A DNA stretch of 64,000 nt from Marinomonas aquiplantarum (lineage in GTDB: Bacteria; Pseudomonadota; Gammaproteobacteria; Pseudomonadales; Marinomonadaceae), in the NCBI RefSeq assembly GCF_003314975.1, contig NZ_QNRF01000010.1:26187-90186 (forward strand), in the 5' to 3' direction. A program made the position numbers and the translations under genes. The stretch's first letter is position 1. Each line of letters opens with the position of its first letter. Of the stretch, positions 9,633-18,290 are shown in pieces. Under the pieces are notes generated by a model. That model was given only the letters and a program-made list of their open reading frames with translations. It had not been told where the DNA came from and did not search any database.

Positions 9633-10445
9633 ATGAAGTTTGTCTCTTTTAATATTAATGGTCTGCGCGCTCGACCACACCAAATTGATGCTCTAGTAGA
9701 AAAACATCAACCTGATGTGATTGGTTTACAAGAGATCAAAGTCCACGATGACGCTTTTCCTCATGAAATCCCTCAAGCCGTTGGCTATCACGCCTATTAT
9801 TACGGCCAGAAATCTCATTACGGAGTCGCCATATTCAGTAAACAACAAGCCACTCAAGTGGAATACGGATTTCCAGGTGATGATGACGATGCCCAACGAC
9901 GTATGATCATCGCCACTTTTGATACACCTCACGGGCCAGTCAAGGTTCTGAATGGGTATTTTCCACAAGGTGAAAATCGCGATCATGAGACGAAATTCCC
10001 TGCGAAACGCAAGTTCTACGCTGACTTAATGAACTACCTTGAGAATCATACTGCGGACGAGAAAATCATTGTCATGGGTGACGTTAACATTTCACCAACA
10101 GATCTCGACATAGGCATTGGAGAAAATAACGCGAAACGCTGGTTAAAGACTGGTAAATGCAGCTTTTTGCCAGAAGAAAGAGAATGGTTTAAAACCTTAT
10201 TAGATTGGGGATTCACTGACACCTACCGCCACCTGAACCCCTCTAAAAATGACCGATTCAGCTGGTTTGACTACCGATCGAAAGGCTTTGACGACGACCC
10301 TAAACGAGGTCTTCGAATCGATGTCATCTTATCCTCGGCAGGCTTAACCCCCTATGTAGCGGAAGCCGACGTCGATTATGAATTGCGAGGTTTGGAAAAA
10401 CCATCAGACCATGCACCTATTTGGACACGTTTCGACTTTAAGTAA
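9633..10445 (+). CDS. xthA: Exodeoxyribonuclease III (AP endonuclease)
   Basis: Main AP endonuclease and 3'-phosphodiesterase of base-excision repair. The product matches E. coli Xth along its length: [22 protein letters not shown] (catalytic Glu), [39 protein letters not shown] and the terminal [10 protein letters not shown] (Asp-His pair). The ATG at 9633 has GGAAAG upstream and gives 270 residues, the family length. An in-frame upstream ATG would add 24 unrelated residues and is rejected. It is divergent from gor. Confidence 0.96.
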   Translation: MKFVSFNINGLRARPHQIDALVEKHQPDVIGLQEIKVHDDAFPHEIPQAVGYHAYYYGQKSHYGVAIFSKQQATQVEYGFPGDDDDAQRRMIIATFDTPHGPVKVLNGYFPQGENRDHETKFPAKRKFYADLMNYLENHTADEKIIVMGDVNISPTDLDIGIGENNAKRWLKTGKCSFLPEEREWFKTLLDWGFTDTYRHLNPSKNDRFSWFDYRSKGFDDDPKRGLRIDVILSSAGLTPYVAEADVDYELRGLEKPSDHAPIWTRFDFK

Positions 10446-10541
10446 TCAGGATCACACAACGGCCACTGTTTATTTTTTGAACAAATTAGACAGAGGCCGT
10501 CTTACTTGATGAGAATAAATATTAACTAATACTACCCCCAG

Positions 10542-10577
10542 ATTTATCCACAGACATTGTGGATGACTTTTTTTTGA
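10542..10577 (+). terminator. Hairpin with T-run between xthA and the ArsR gene
   Basis: TTATCCACA-GACAT-TGTGGATGA (10544-10566) folds with a perfect 7-bp core ATCCACA/TGTGGAT and is followed by eight T. It lies about 100 nt after xthA and 40 nt before the ArsR gene. The left arm is also a perfect DnaA-box sequence. Confidence 0.55.
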
Positions 10578-10616
10578 TGAGACAATGCAAAGCAATGCGA
10601 CATAAAGGAAAGATGT

Positions 10617-10931
10617 ATGGCCAATAATTCCATGACAATGCAGGAGATGATTACACAATCGTCCCAAGCTGCCGTGTTTCTGAAAGCACTAAGCAATGAG
10701 AATCGATTATTAATTTTATGTCATTTATTAGAAGGCGAAATGTCGGTCACGGCCTTGAATGAAAAGCTCCCACTTAGCCAGTCTGCTTTATCACAACATC
10801 TTGCTGTGCTTCGAAAAGACAATCTGGTCGCCACTCGTCGTGAATCCCAAACTATCTATTACAGTTTAGGCGATCAGCGGGTGAAAACCTTGATAGAAAC
10901 CATGCACAGTTTGTTTTGCCCAACATTGTAA
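10617..10931 (+). CDS. ArsR-family repressor of the BigR/YgaV (sulfide-sensing) type
   Basis: A 104-residue winged-helix ArsR protein. The recognition helix is LSQSALSQHLAVLRKDNLV and the wing follows. It lacks the ELCVC metal site of ArsR but has one cysteine in LLILCHL (C35) and one near the end (C101, FCPTL). These positions match the redox pair of YgaV, BigR and SqrR, which sense persulfides. Such repressors usually sit beside rhodanese or sulfur-dioxygenase genes; none is here. The ATG follows AAAGGAAAGATGT. Sensing is inferred from the cysteines only. Confidence 0.75.
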   Translation: MANNSMTMQEMITQSSQAAVFLKALSNENRLLILCHLLEGEMSVTALNEKLPLSQSALSQHLAVLRKDNLVATRRESQTIYYSLGDQRVKTLIETMHSLFCPTL

Positions 10932-10980
10932 AGGCCACTCCAGCCAATCATGCAAAGCATGAATTCAGCTGGTAGAAAAC

Positions 10981-11673
10981 CTATTCGGTAAAACACGCTT
11001 GCACATACTTAGCAAAACACTGTGGTCGTTCTATCGGTATCATGTGGCCACAAGTATGGATATCAAACCATTCTGCGACATGACTGTCTTTAAAGCGTTG
11101 CCGATCAGATACAGACAACAAACTATCTTCCGTTCCCGCCAAGACATGAATTGGTATCTTTAATTCTTTAAGACGAGTGATTAAATCTGGTCGCTCTAAA
11201 CTGGCCGTTAATTGTTGCACCAAAGAGGCTTCGCCCAACGCGCCATCCATCGCCTGAATCAGGGCAATCAAATGCTCATTGTCTCGAGAAGATGCCGCCA
11301 GCATCGACTGCGCTTTCCTTCTCGGTATACCAGAATAACCTTGCTTAGCCACCCAATTGAGTGCCACTTGCCTTTGCTGACGCTCTGCTTCGGGCAACCC
11401 AGTTGCAAGATTGGATACCAGCATCAACCGCTGTACCCTATGAGGGTGTCTTACCGCCAATGCAGCGGCTAAGTATGCTCCCATGGAAAACCCCAGTAAA
11501 TTCACTGGCGAGTCAGGCAATCGTTTTAACAAACAAGCCACCATATCATCCAATGAACTTTCAAACGGAATAGCTTGATGTGTTAACAGAATATTTTGAT
11601 CTAAATATTCATTGGCTTGCTGCCAAAGTCGTTCATCACACATAGTGCCAGGTAAACAATGTATTTCCGTCAC
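10981..11673 (-). CDS. Alpha/beta-hydrolase fold protein
   Basis: A 230-residue cytosolic alpha/beta hydrolase. The nucleophile elbow is GFSMGAY, the acid is probably the Asp of AGTEDSL, and the histidine is in CGHMIPIERP, all in order. Such proteins include esterases and BioH-like enzymes, and the substrate cannot be told from sequence. It starts at GTG (GAGTGA upstream), 18 nt after the Lig E gene on the same strand, so the two are probably co-transcribed. I see no functional reason for the pairing. Confidence 0.8.
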   Translation of the reverse strand: MTEIHCLPGTMCDERLWQQANEYLDQNILLTHQAIPFESSLDDMVACLLKRLPDSPVNLLGFSMGAYLAAALAVRHPHRVQRLMLVSNLATGLPEAERQQRQVALNWVAKQGYSGIPRRKAQSMLAASSRDNEHLIALIQAMDGALGEASLVQQLTASLERPDLITRLKELKIPIHVLAGTEDSLLSVSDRQRFKDSHVAEWFDIHTCGHMIPIERPQCFAKYVQACFTE

Positions 11674-11691
11674 AACTCACTCTTTCGTCAT

Positions 11692-12531
11692 TTAATAGAC
11701 GGAATATCTTAACCTTTGAAACACCGCAAAACGAGGAATACCTCGCTGGGTAAAGCCACTGTGCTTGAAGATAACCGTTGAGCCCACTGCTGGCGGATTT
11801 TCTCTTTCTTGATCACTGAAACCACTGCCAATTTTAAAACGCACACCTGACGGCATTTCCACTAAAATCGCCCCCATTTTATGTTCATATTTCCCCTGAC
11901 CGGGTAACAAAGCGATTACTTTCGCCTCTTTTTCTTCATAAGGTTTGAGTTTTAATAAGTTATCTGTACGACCACTTTCAAACACCGCCATTTTACGATG
12001 CAACATCAAGCCTTCCGCACCTGATGCAACATATTCATTCAATCGATCGTACAGTTCAGGTAAGCTCGCTACGGTAAATTGTTCCACTGGTATCACGTGA
12101 GGCAAATCAAGGTGGTCTAAAATACGTTTATAACGAGCATACCGCTGTTCAAACGTCATGCTTCGTTCTTGGTCTGGGGCATCAAAGATCATGTATTTTA
12201 TTTGTCGCCACTCATGCTCAACCGGCTGTTTCTTTCGCACGATCGACATAACGTTGGCAAAGTCATCCCGCTGAGTCCAAAGCTCACCATCTAACCAAAT
12301 ATTGGGCAGTTTTTCGGTGAACCACTGCGGCGCATTAATGTCATTTCCTTTACGAGTAATCAGCTTAGATCCGGTCCAGATGGCTCGAATACCATCGTAT
12401 TTTTCGCTAATAAGGTAATCTTTAACGCGAGTTTCGTCACTAAATTGAGTGGCTAATTGCACATCTGTTTGGGCAATGCTTGAGGCGGGAAGGCTTATCA
12501 TAAGCCCAATCAAAAAAAATCGTATCCACAT
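11692..12531 (-). CDS. Secreted ATP-dependent DNA ligase (Lig E type)
   Basis: Minimal ATP-dependent DNA ligase made only of nucleotidyltransferase and OB domains. Residues 1-20 form a signal peptide cut near SSIA/QTD, placing the enzyme in the periplasm. Ligase motif I is KYDGIR with the adenylated lysine K44. Motif III is near MIFDAP, motif IV is EGLMLH and motif V is LLKLK. The C-terminal HSGFTQRGIPRFAVF is the OB-domain end typical of Lig E. The length of 279 is usual. Lig E is thought to act on extracellular DNA or during DNA uptake, separate from the NAD-dependent replicative LigA. Confidence 0.9.
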   Translation of the reverse strand: MWIRFFLIGLMISLPASSIAQTDVQLATQFSDETRVKDYLISEKYDGIRAIWTGSKLITRKGNDINAPQWFTEKLPNIWLDGELWTQRDDFANVMSIVRKKQPVEHEWRQIKYMIFDAPDQERSMTFEQRYARYKRILDHLDLPHVIPVEQFTVASLPELYDRLNEYVASGAEGLMLHRKMAVFESGRTDNLLKLKPYEEKEAKVIALLPGQGKYEHKMGAILVEMPSGVRFKIGSGFSDQERENPPAVGSTVIFKHSGFTQRGIPRFAVFQRLRYSVY

Positions 12532-12645
12532 ATCTCACTCCTTGAGATCATTTCAAAGTTATCTGTTCCTAGGTATAAAATTAAAGTATTTAATTCTGTT
12601 TAGCAATTTTTAAGAAAAAGTTGTCTTTTTTCAAAAAGCGCACAC

Positions 12646-12675
12646 AAAAAAGCCAAGCATATGCTTGGCTTTTAA
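12646..12675 (-). terminator. Terminator of the DUF1127 gene
   Basis: AGCCAAGCAT/ATGCTTGGCT (12651-12670) is a perfect 20-bp palindrome with A-runs and T-runs outside, so it can act on both strands. It lies 20 nt after the DUF1127 stop. Confidence 0.8.
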
Positions 12676-12693
12676 ACTTGCAAAAAGACTGGC

Positions 12694-12876
12694 TTAAGCT
12701 GCTGATTGACGGCCATATTGAACCGCCTCTTTAATGTTAAATCGAGAAATACCCAACTCAGCCAATTCGCGATCTGAGTAAGATTTCAATTCATTAATCG
12801 CTTGTTTCGTTTCACAATTGTCTTTTGTACTAAAAAGAGAAACAAGGGATGCGAAGAAAGTCGTTAGTTTAGTCAT
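12694..12876 (-). CDS. DUF1127 (YjiS-like) small protein
   Basis: A 60-residue protein whose C-terminal half carries the DUF1127 pattern: ELKSYSDRELAELGISRFNIKEAVQYGR. Family members are small arginine-rich cytoplasmic proteins, some of them linked to RNA, phosphate or stress responses; here the role is unknown. The ATG at 12876 with GAGG 8 nt upstream is chosen over a start 17 codons earlier. It is monocistronic with a strong terminator. The 259-nt gap upstream (12877-13135) contains no gene that I can find. Confidence 0.75.
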   Translation of the reverse strand: MTKLTTFFASLVSLFSTKDNCETKQAINELKSYSDRELAELGISRFNIKEAVQYGRQSAA

Positions 12877-13135
12877 ATTGAGCCTCATATGAATGATCGA
12901 ATTAAACAATCTTGACCCCAATTGCATATTGAAGCAGTTGCTTTCAAATGCATGACAAGGTTCGTTTTAGGCTGCCGAGCGGCAATTGTTATTTTTCTGA
13001 GGCTTTATCGAACGTCTTGACAATGGAATGTGGTAAAATCACCACTTGATCAAGTCGTGTATAGATTAATTTCTAACCAACTTTATGTCTAGTCTTTTAC
13101 CCCTTAAAACACACTTTTTTCATGATTTTTCGTCA

Positions 13136-14026
13136 TTAACTTACCTCCTTTTTACAACCAACAGATCTATATACCTCACTCATCAAATGTTTCACTCGAT
13201 TTGGTTGTAAACGGCCTTTTCTTTGTACTAAATACAAAGGCTCAGTAACACGATTAGACATGCTATGAACACGAATTAAGTCCTGTTTTGCAAACGCCTT
13301 TACAGCATAATTTGGCAAAACCGTAAAACCAATCCCTCGACTAACAGGCTCTAAAATCAAACTAATTTGATTAGAAAATGCTTTTTTGGGAATTTGACCA
13401 ACATGCTGAAAGTCTTCAAAGTTCGCTGACAACAATAGACTGGTATGATGCTTACCATCAGGATGATCTACCAAGCCTAGTGACAATAAGTTTTGCCAAG
13501 TCACCTCAGAAAACTCAGCAGGTGTCACCAAAAGCAAAGCTTCTTCAGCTAATTGATTTGAAACAACATCAAGACTCTTAGCAGGATAAGTCATCAAACC
13601 AAAATCGATCCTATCCTCCAACACCGCGGCTTCAACATCCTCGTTTGAAGCAAAGCGGTACTCTAAGATCAATTCTTTGTGAGACCGCTGTAGATCCAGT
13701 AATTGAGGATACAAGTTTAATCCGACACTGCCAGGAGACATAATGCTGACAACCCCTTCATAAGCTGGATCGGCCATGACCTTACGCTCAAGGTTATTCA
13801 GCGACTCTAACAACCGCTTTGCCTCTTGATAAAGTGTCTGTCCCCTGTCGGTTAAGCTGAAGCGTTTGCCTTCCCGCATTAACAATTCAACAGACAAATG
13901 CTCCTCTAATTTTTTCACTTGCTGACTGACTCCAGACTGCGTCATATGCAAACTGTCGGCCGCTCTGGTGAAATGCCCAACGTCCACTAAGGTAACAAAT
14001 GTTTTAAGCCAAACCGGATTAATCAT
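13136..14026 (-). CDS. LysR-family transcriptional regulator
   Basis: Standard 296-residue LysR regulator. The N-terminal HTH covers about residues 3-62 (FVTLVDVGHFTRAAD, then MTQSGVSQQVKKLEEHL). The effector domain includes VSIMSPGSVGLNLYPQL at about residue 93. It is transcribed away from a VOC-family gene that starts 91 nt off, the usual layout for a LysR protein and its target. The intergenic region is very AT-rich and could hold the operator. The effector is unknown. Confidence 0.88.
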   Translation of the reverse strand: MINPVWLKTFVTLVDVGHFTRAADSLHMTQSGVSQQVKKLEEHLSVELLMREGKRFSLTDRGQTLYQEAKRLLESLNNLERKVMADPAYEGVVSIMSPGSVGLNLYPQLLDLQRSHKELILEYRFASNEDVEAAVLEDRIDFGLMTYPAKSLDVVSNQLAEEALLLVTPAEFSEVTWQNLLSLGLVDHPDGKHHTSLLLSANFEDFQHVGQIPKKAFSNQISLILEPVSRGIGFTVLPNYAVKAFAKQDLIRVHSMSNRVTEPLYLVQRKGRLQPNRVKHLMSEVYRSVGCKKEVS

Positions 14027-14117
14027 TACAAAAAATACTCAAATATATAATTTTTAATAATTTTACAGAATTAAAAAGGAATTGTAATCTGCCTTCCATC
14101 AAACGAAGGAGATCATT

Positions 14118-14618
14118 ATGCAAAAGCAATATCCAAGAAGTTTTTCTCATATCGGCATTTCTGTTCCTGATCTAGAAAAAGCCGTTGAATTTTATACTCA
14201 AGTATTGGGTTGGTATCTAATCATGGCGCCAACAGACATTACAGAAGATGACAGTGCCATAGGTGAAATGTGCACTGATGTATTTGGTGCAGGGTGGAAT
14301 TCATTTCGCATCGCCCACCTTTCCACCGGTGATCGTATTGGGGTAGAGCTTTTCCAATTTGAAAACCAACAAAACCCTGAGAACAATTTTGAATATTGGA
14401 AAACAGGCATCTTCCATTTTTGTGTGCAAGATCCCAATGTAGAAGAGTTAGCCGATAAAATCGTCGCGGCAGGCGGAAAAAAACGTATGCCAGAACCAAG
14501 ATACTATTATCCTGGCGAAAAACCTTATCGCATGATTTATATGGAAGACCCGTTTGGTAACATTTTGGAAATTTATAGCCACAGCTACGAATTAATTTAC
14601 AGTGCTGGCGCTTACTAA
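14118..14618 (+). CDS. VOC (glyoxalase/dioxygenase) superfamily protein
   Basis: A 166-residue two-module VOC protein. FSHIGISVPDLEKAVEFY starts module one and gives the first metal ligand H12. The likely remaining ligands are the Glu of GVELFQF, the His of FHFCVQD and the Glu of NILEIYSH. Such proteins act as lyases, isomerases or extradiol dioxygenases on small molecules. GAGGAGATC-type Shine-Dalgarno sequence (AAGGAGATC) precedes the ATG. Divergence from a LysR gene suggests inducible expression. Confidence 0.8.
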   Translation: MQKQYPRSFSHIGISVPDLEKAVEFYTQVLGWYLIMAPTDITEDDSAIGEMCTDVFGAGWNSFRIAHLSTGDRIGVELFQFENQQNPENNFEYWKTGIFHFCVQDPNVEELADKIVAAGGKKRMPEPRYYYPGEKPYRMIYMEDPFGNILEIYSHSYELIYSAGAY

Positions 14619-14625
14619 TGTTCTA

Positions 14626-14658
14626 CAGTCGAACAGGCTAGCCTAGTCTGTTCGACCA
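14626..14658 (+). terminator. Strong hairpin after the VOC gene
   Basis: GTCGAACAG (14628-14636) pairs with CTGTTCGAC (14648-14656), and the interior GCTAG/CTAGT extends the stem to about 14 bp with a one-base loop. There is no T-run directly after it, so it may be a terminator or an mRNA 3'-end stabiliser. Confidence 0.4.
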
Positions 14659-14709
14659 CACCATTTTCACGTAAGCTAGGCTTTTATCAATAGAGAATAA
14701 AACAAGCTG

Positions 14710-15594
14710 ATGCGAGTCGTTATATTACTTTCTATTTTGCTAATCAGTGCTTTTAATCCAGCGTTAGCCGAACCTGATTTTGCTCACATAAAACACATGG
14801 CACAACTGTCTTCGGATACCTATGAAGCCGCTCAGCAAGAAGAGCTGAACACAAATACTTTAGCGGATAAACTAGCGCAACAAGACGAAGTTTTATTACA
14901 TGATTCTGTTATACCCAATTCGGATGTGCTGTATTTTTTATCGGAAAACAGCCAATACCAAACCATCGCGATTCGTGGCACTGCTAACCTAAATAATGTC
15001 ATTGTGGATTTAACCGTCTCACTGCAACCCAATAAAGCGCTGGGTATTCTTCTACATCAAGGCTTTGCCGAAGCCGCTCAGCAAGTGTTAGAAGATGTTA
15101 GACCCTACTTAAGAAGTAACAAACCAATTCGCATTACAGGTCACAGTCTAGGAGGCGCGATTGCCGTAGTATTGGGCATGTTGGTTCAAGAGGAATCCCT
15201 ACCGCTTGAGCAAATTACGACATTTGGACAGCCCAAAGTAACCAATGTCAGTGGCGCTAAAAAGTTTGCTGACCTGCCTCTGATCCGCGTCGTAACACAA
15301 GACGACATCGTCCCCTTAGTGCCACCCATCAGCCCATTACAAATTCGGAATTTAGACATTTTTTGGCACATGGGAGAAGAGATCATCCTGTTAGCACCTC
15401 ACCAATATTCCATCACCAGTGGCCTAAAAAGCGCCATGAGAGCAACCAAGTTCACCAATAAATTACCGAGTGAAGCGAACTTGCTCGCCCATACCATGGC
15501 GCAATATTTGAGTTTATTAGAGCAATTGCAGCAGAACAAACAGGCCATTCCCTATCGCATGGACATAAACCTGTTTGGCATTTCCATTGACTAG
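14710..15594 (+). CDS. Exported class 3 lipase
   Basis: Residues 1-20 form a signal peptide ending NPALA. The lipase class 3 (fungal lipase-like) features follow: AIRGTAN oxyanion region, LHQGFAEAA, the nucleophile S146 in GHSLGGA, FGQPKVTN, the acid in TQDDIVPLVP, and a late histidine in APHQYSI. The expected site of action is the periplasm or outside the cell, on acylglycerols or phospholipids. The TAG stop overlaps the stop of the convergent Hsp70 gene (15591-15594). Confidence 0.87.
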   Translation: MRVVILLSILLISAFNPALAEPDFAHIKHMAQLSSDTYEAAQQEELNTNTLADKLAQQDEVLLHDSVIPNSDVLYFLSENSQYQTIAIRGTANLNNVIVDLTVSLQPNKALGILLHQGFAEAAQQVLEDVRPYLRSNKPIRITGHSLGGAIAVVLGMLVQEESLPLEQITTFGQPKVTNVSGAKKFADLPLIRVVTQDDIVPLVPPISPLQIRNLDIFWHMGEEIILLAPHQYSITSGLKSAMRATKFTNKLPSEANLLAHTMAQYLSLLEQLQQNKQAIPYRMDINLFGISID

Positions 15595-18290
15595 TCAGAA
15601 GATAAACGCAAACCAATGGGCAAACTCTCGCCCACTAACGAATTTAATTCTTCCGAACTGATCTCGACCTGACTCTCAAGACGACTTGCCCATTGCGATG
15701 GGCATTTGTCTTTGACTAACTTTTTAGACACTTTCTTGCGATAGTCAGTCAACCAATCCGATTCCCCGACTGATATCTGGCACATGAGAACAGCAGCTAA
15801 ACCAGCTTGCTTACGTTTCTTCCAATCTTCTTTCAATGCTCGATCTAAAATGGCCTGTAACTCCGACTCAGGCAATCGATCAGACGCCTCTCCAGACAAA
15901 AGACGACGAGAAGCAATTCGTCCCAACGTCCACCAAGCGGTGTCTGGCTCAGACGATTTCGTCAAACGCTTCAACAACCACTCTACCAAGGTTTGTTTTT
16001 CAGACAGGGACAAGCTTTCCAACGCGCCCATCAATCGAATGAGATCATCGCTAGAACGGGTGGCGAGCGCCTTCATTTTCTCTCTTGAGCGCTGTCCCGC
16101 AGGTGAATAGAACTGGCTGAACTGCTTAAACAAGTTCATTTGTTGATCTAATGACAAACCACCCGCAATACGGCGATACAAGGTCCAATATTGTCCCCAA
16201 ACGGCCGCACTATCGAACTGAGTACCTGCTTTGGTTAAATTAATGACTTGCTGAACTCGGCTTTCATCGCCTTCTGCGCCATAACCCGGGCGCAGACAAT
16301 AGCCCAATAACTGAAGCCACTGCCGTTCATGCTGGGCACTTTTCACTCGACCAGACTTTAATACCAGCAATTTATCCACCACTCTTCGAGAAGTGGCCAA
16401 ACTCCAGTCGTCGCGAGCACCAAGTAATTGATCCAGATCTTGTTTTAACGATTTCACCAAATCTGGTGATTGCTTTTGACCCGCACTGGAAAAGCATCGC
16501 GCCAAATGCTCTTCTGCTTCGCCCATTTTGGCGGCGAGCAAACCTTCATTGTCGCGGGTAACACGCTCTTCTGAAGCTTGCGTGGAAAACTCCAAACGCC
16601 ATTTGTCAGATGAACCCGCACTTAACAGTTCCAGCTGCAGAATGCCCACCTCAGTCATTTGCGCAGCAACATTGACCTGCACTTCTGCGCTGTCTTGCTG
16701 CGCATCCAACTCAGTGGCTAAAGTAGATATATAATGTAGACCTGACTCGTCACGCACCTCACCAAGCTTGCCAATAATATGGTCGCCTGCACGATAAAGA
16801 GGAAATTGCACTTCCTCTCCCAAGGTCACCATAAAATCCCGTGACAATGTCAGGGGTTCAGCCGTCAATGTGCCTTTAGGCAAGATACAAACAAACTGCT
16901 GCTCTGCCAGTTTTAAATACAAGCTATGCGGCACACCGCTCTCAATTCGGTGCCCTTCACCGGCTAAGGCTTTCAGATACCAAGCTGCCCCTTTGGCAAC
17001 CGCCTCGTTCGGCGCTTCCGCAAGACATTCTAAAATAGGCTGATCTGTCCAAGTATTTAACTGCTTAAGCAACTGGCTTTTTAGAAGCTCACTGTTAAAT
17101 AAACCACCATTAAAAAGCACAGCGTCTGGCATAGACGACTGAGTCGCTTGCTGAATATCGGCTTGGTGTTGACGAATGAAATCCGCGATATGACGTGTAA
17201 AAGCCGGATCAGATTCATAGGCTAATCCTAGCGTATGCATCGCATATGAGCTTTTATGCACGCTATCGTCCAATGCGACCATAGGGAAAAAGCCAGAGCT
17301 GACTTGATCTAATAATGCAGCACGAGAGACATCGAATTTTTGTGCACCACCAATCAATCGACTGCCGCCGCCTAATACCGTAATACTCAAGGATTCAGGT
17401 GCGTCATCACTGAGCAAGGTTTCTTTTGCTCGGCGGGTTTGCTGCACCAAGGCCGCTAATCGAGACGCCGATAAAGCAGAGATTTGTTTAGGATCCAACT
17501 GAAACGCCAAAGCTTGATCAAGATTATCGCCACCCAATAATAGGTGTTCACCAACAGCGATTCGCTTCAAGGCAATGTGGTTCTTCTTCGTGCTAGGTAA
17601 AATCGATACCAAACTGAAGTCACTGGTGCCACCACCAATATCCACTACCAGCAGCATTTTTTTATCCGCAAGATCCGCACGCTTTTGGTCATCACTAATA
17701 TAGTGATAACAAGCGGCTTGTGGTTCTTCTAATAAATACAGATCATTCAAACCTGCTTTCTTCGCCGCTTCTAGCGTCAAAGCTCGGGCTTCTTCATCGA
17801 ACGAGGCCGGCAAGGTTAACGCCACTTGCTGCTGCTCTAAAGGCGCATCGGCAAATTGCTGATTCCAACTTTGACGAATGTGCTGCAACAAGAGTTCGCT
17901 GGCTTTGAGTGGACTGATTTTATTTTTTAGCTCACTTCCCCACGGCAGAATAGCCGCACGGCGATCCACTTGACGATGACTAAGCCAACTTTTAGCACTT
18001 TGTACCAATTGACCCGCTCGACGTTGGCCTAATGCCAAAGCTCCCATTCCAACAATGTAGTCTTTATCTTGGCTATTATGCCAAGGTAAAACAGGATCAA
18101 TCTTACCCAGTTCGTCGTCGGCTAAAAGATAAATCGCACTGGGCAGATAATCGAACGTTTGTACCGACGCATCTGCCATGAACTGCGGCATAGATAATAA
18201 CAAAGGCTCGGACGCTTCTGGTGTTAAATAAGACACCACACAGTTTGTTGTCCCTAGGTCAATACCAACTCGATAAGCGCCTTTTGTCAT
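15591..18290 (-). CDS. Hsp70-family protein with large C-terminal extension (DUF3731 type)
   Basis: An 899-residue Hsp70 relative. The first 450 residues hold the actin-like ATPase signatures: GIDLGTTNCVVSY (phosphate 1), LLEEPQAACYHY (connect 1), VVDIGGGTSDFSLV (phosphate 2) and LFNGGLFNSELL (adenosine). It lacks an ordinary DnaK substrate domain: a short beta-rich part is followed by about 350 helical residues resembling the DUF3731 extension of such proteins. It is the last gene of the uup-DUF2760-hsp70-hsp70 operon and its ATG overlaps the stop of the other hsp70. Chaperone activity is not shown; the family is uncharacterised. Confidence 0.85.
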   Translation of the reverse strand: MTKGAYRVGIDLGTTNCVVSYLTPEASEPLLLSMPQFMADASVQTFDYLPSAIYLLADDELGKIDPVLPWHNSQDKDYIVGMGALALGQRRAGQLVQSAKSWLSHRQVDRRAAILPWGSELKNKISPLKASELLLQHIRQSWNQQFADAPLEQQQVALTLPASFDEEARALTLEAAKKAGLNDLYLLEEPQAACYHYISDDQKRADLADKKMLLVVDIGGGTSDFSLVSILPSTKKNHIALKRIAVGEHLLLGGDNLDQALAFQLDPKQISALSASRLAALVQQTRRAKETLLSDDAPESLSITVLGGGSRLIGGAQKFDVSRAALLDQVSSGFFPMVALDDSVHKSSYAMHTLGLAYESDPAFTRHIADFIRQHQADIQQATQSSMPDAVLFNGGLFNSELLKSQLLKQLNTWTDQPILECLAEAPNEAVAKGAAWYLKALAGEGHRIESGVPHSLYLKLAEQQFVCILPKGTLTAEPLTLSRDFMVTLGEEVQFPLYRAGDHIIGKLGEVRDESGLHYISTLATELDAQQDSAEVQVNVAAQMTEVGILQLELLSAGSSDKWRLEFSTQASEERVTRDNEGLLAAKMGEAEEHLARCFSSAGQKQSPDLVKSLKQDLDQLLGARDDWSLATSRRVVDKLLVLKSGRVKSAQHERQWLQLLGYCLRPGYGAEGDESRVQQVINLTKAGTQFDSAAVWGQYWTLYRRIAGGLSLDQQMNLFKQFSQFYSPAGQRSREKMKALATRSSDDLIRLMGALESLSLSEKQTLVEWLLKRLTKSSEPDTAWWTLGRIASRRLLSGEASDRLPESELQAILDRALKEDWKKRKQAGLAAVLMCQISVGESDWLTDYRKKVSKKLVKDKCPSQWASRLESQVEISSEELNSLVGESLPIGLRLSSD

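Noticed and set aside
10544..10566. Perfect DnaA box with a near-perfect inverse partner, as a replication origin
   Set aside because: Only two boxes, no AT-rich unwinding region, no dnaA, dnaN or gidA nearby; the T-run makes a terminator more likely.
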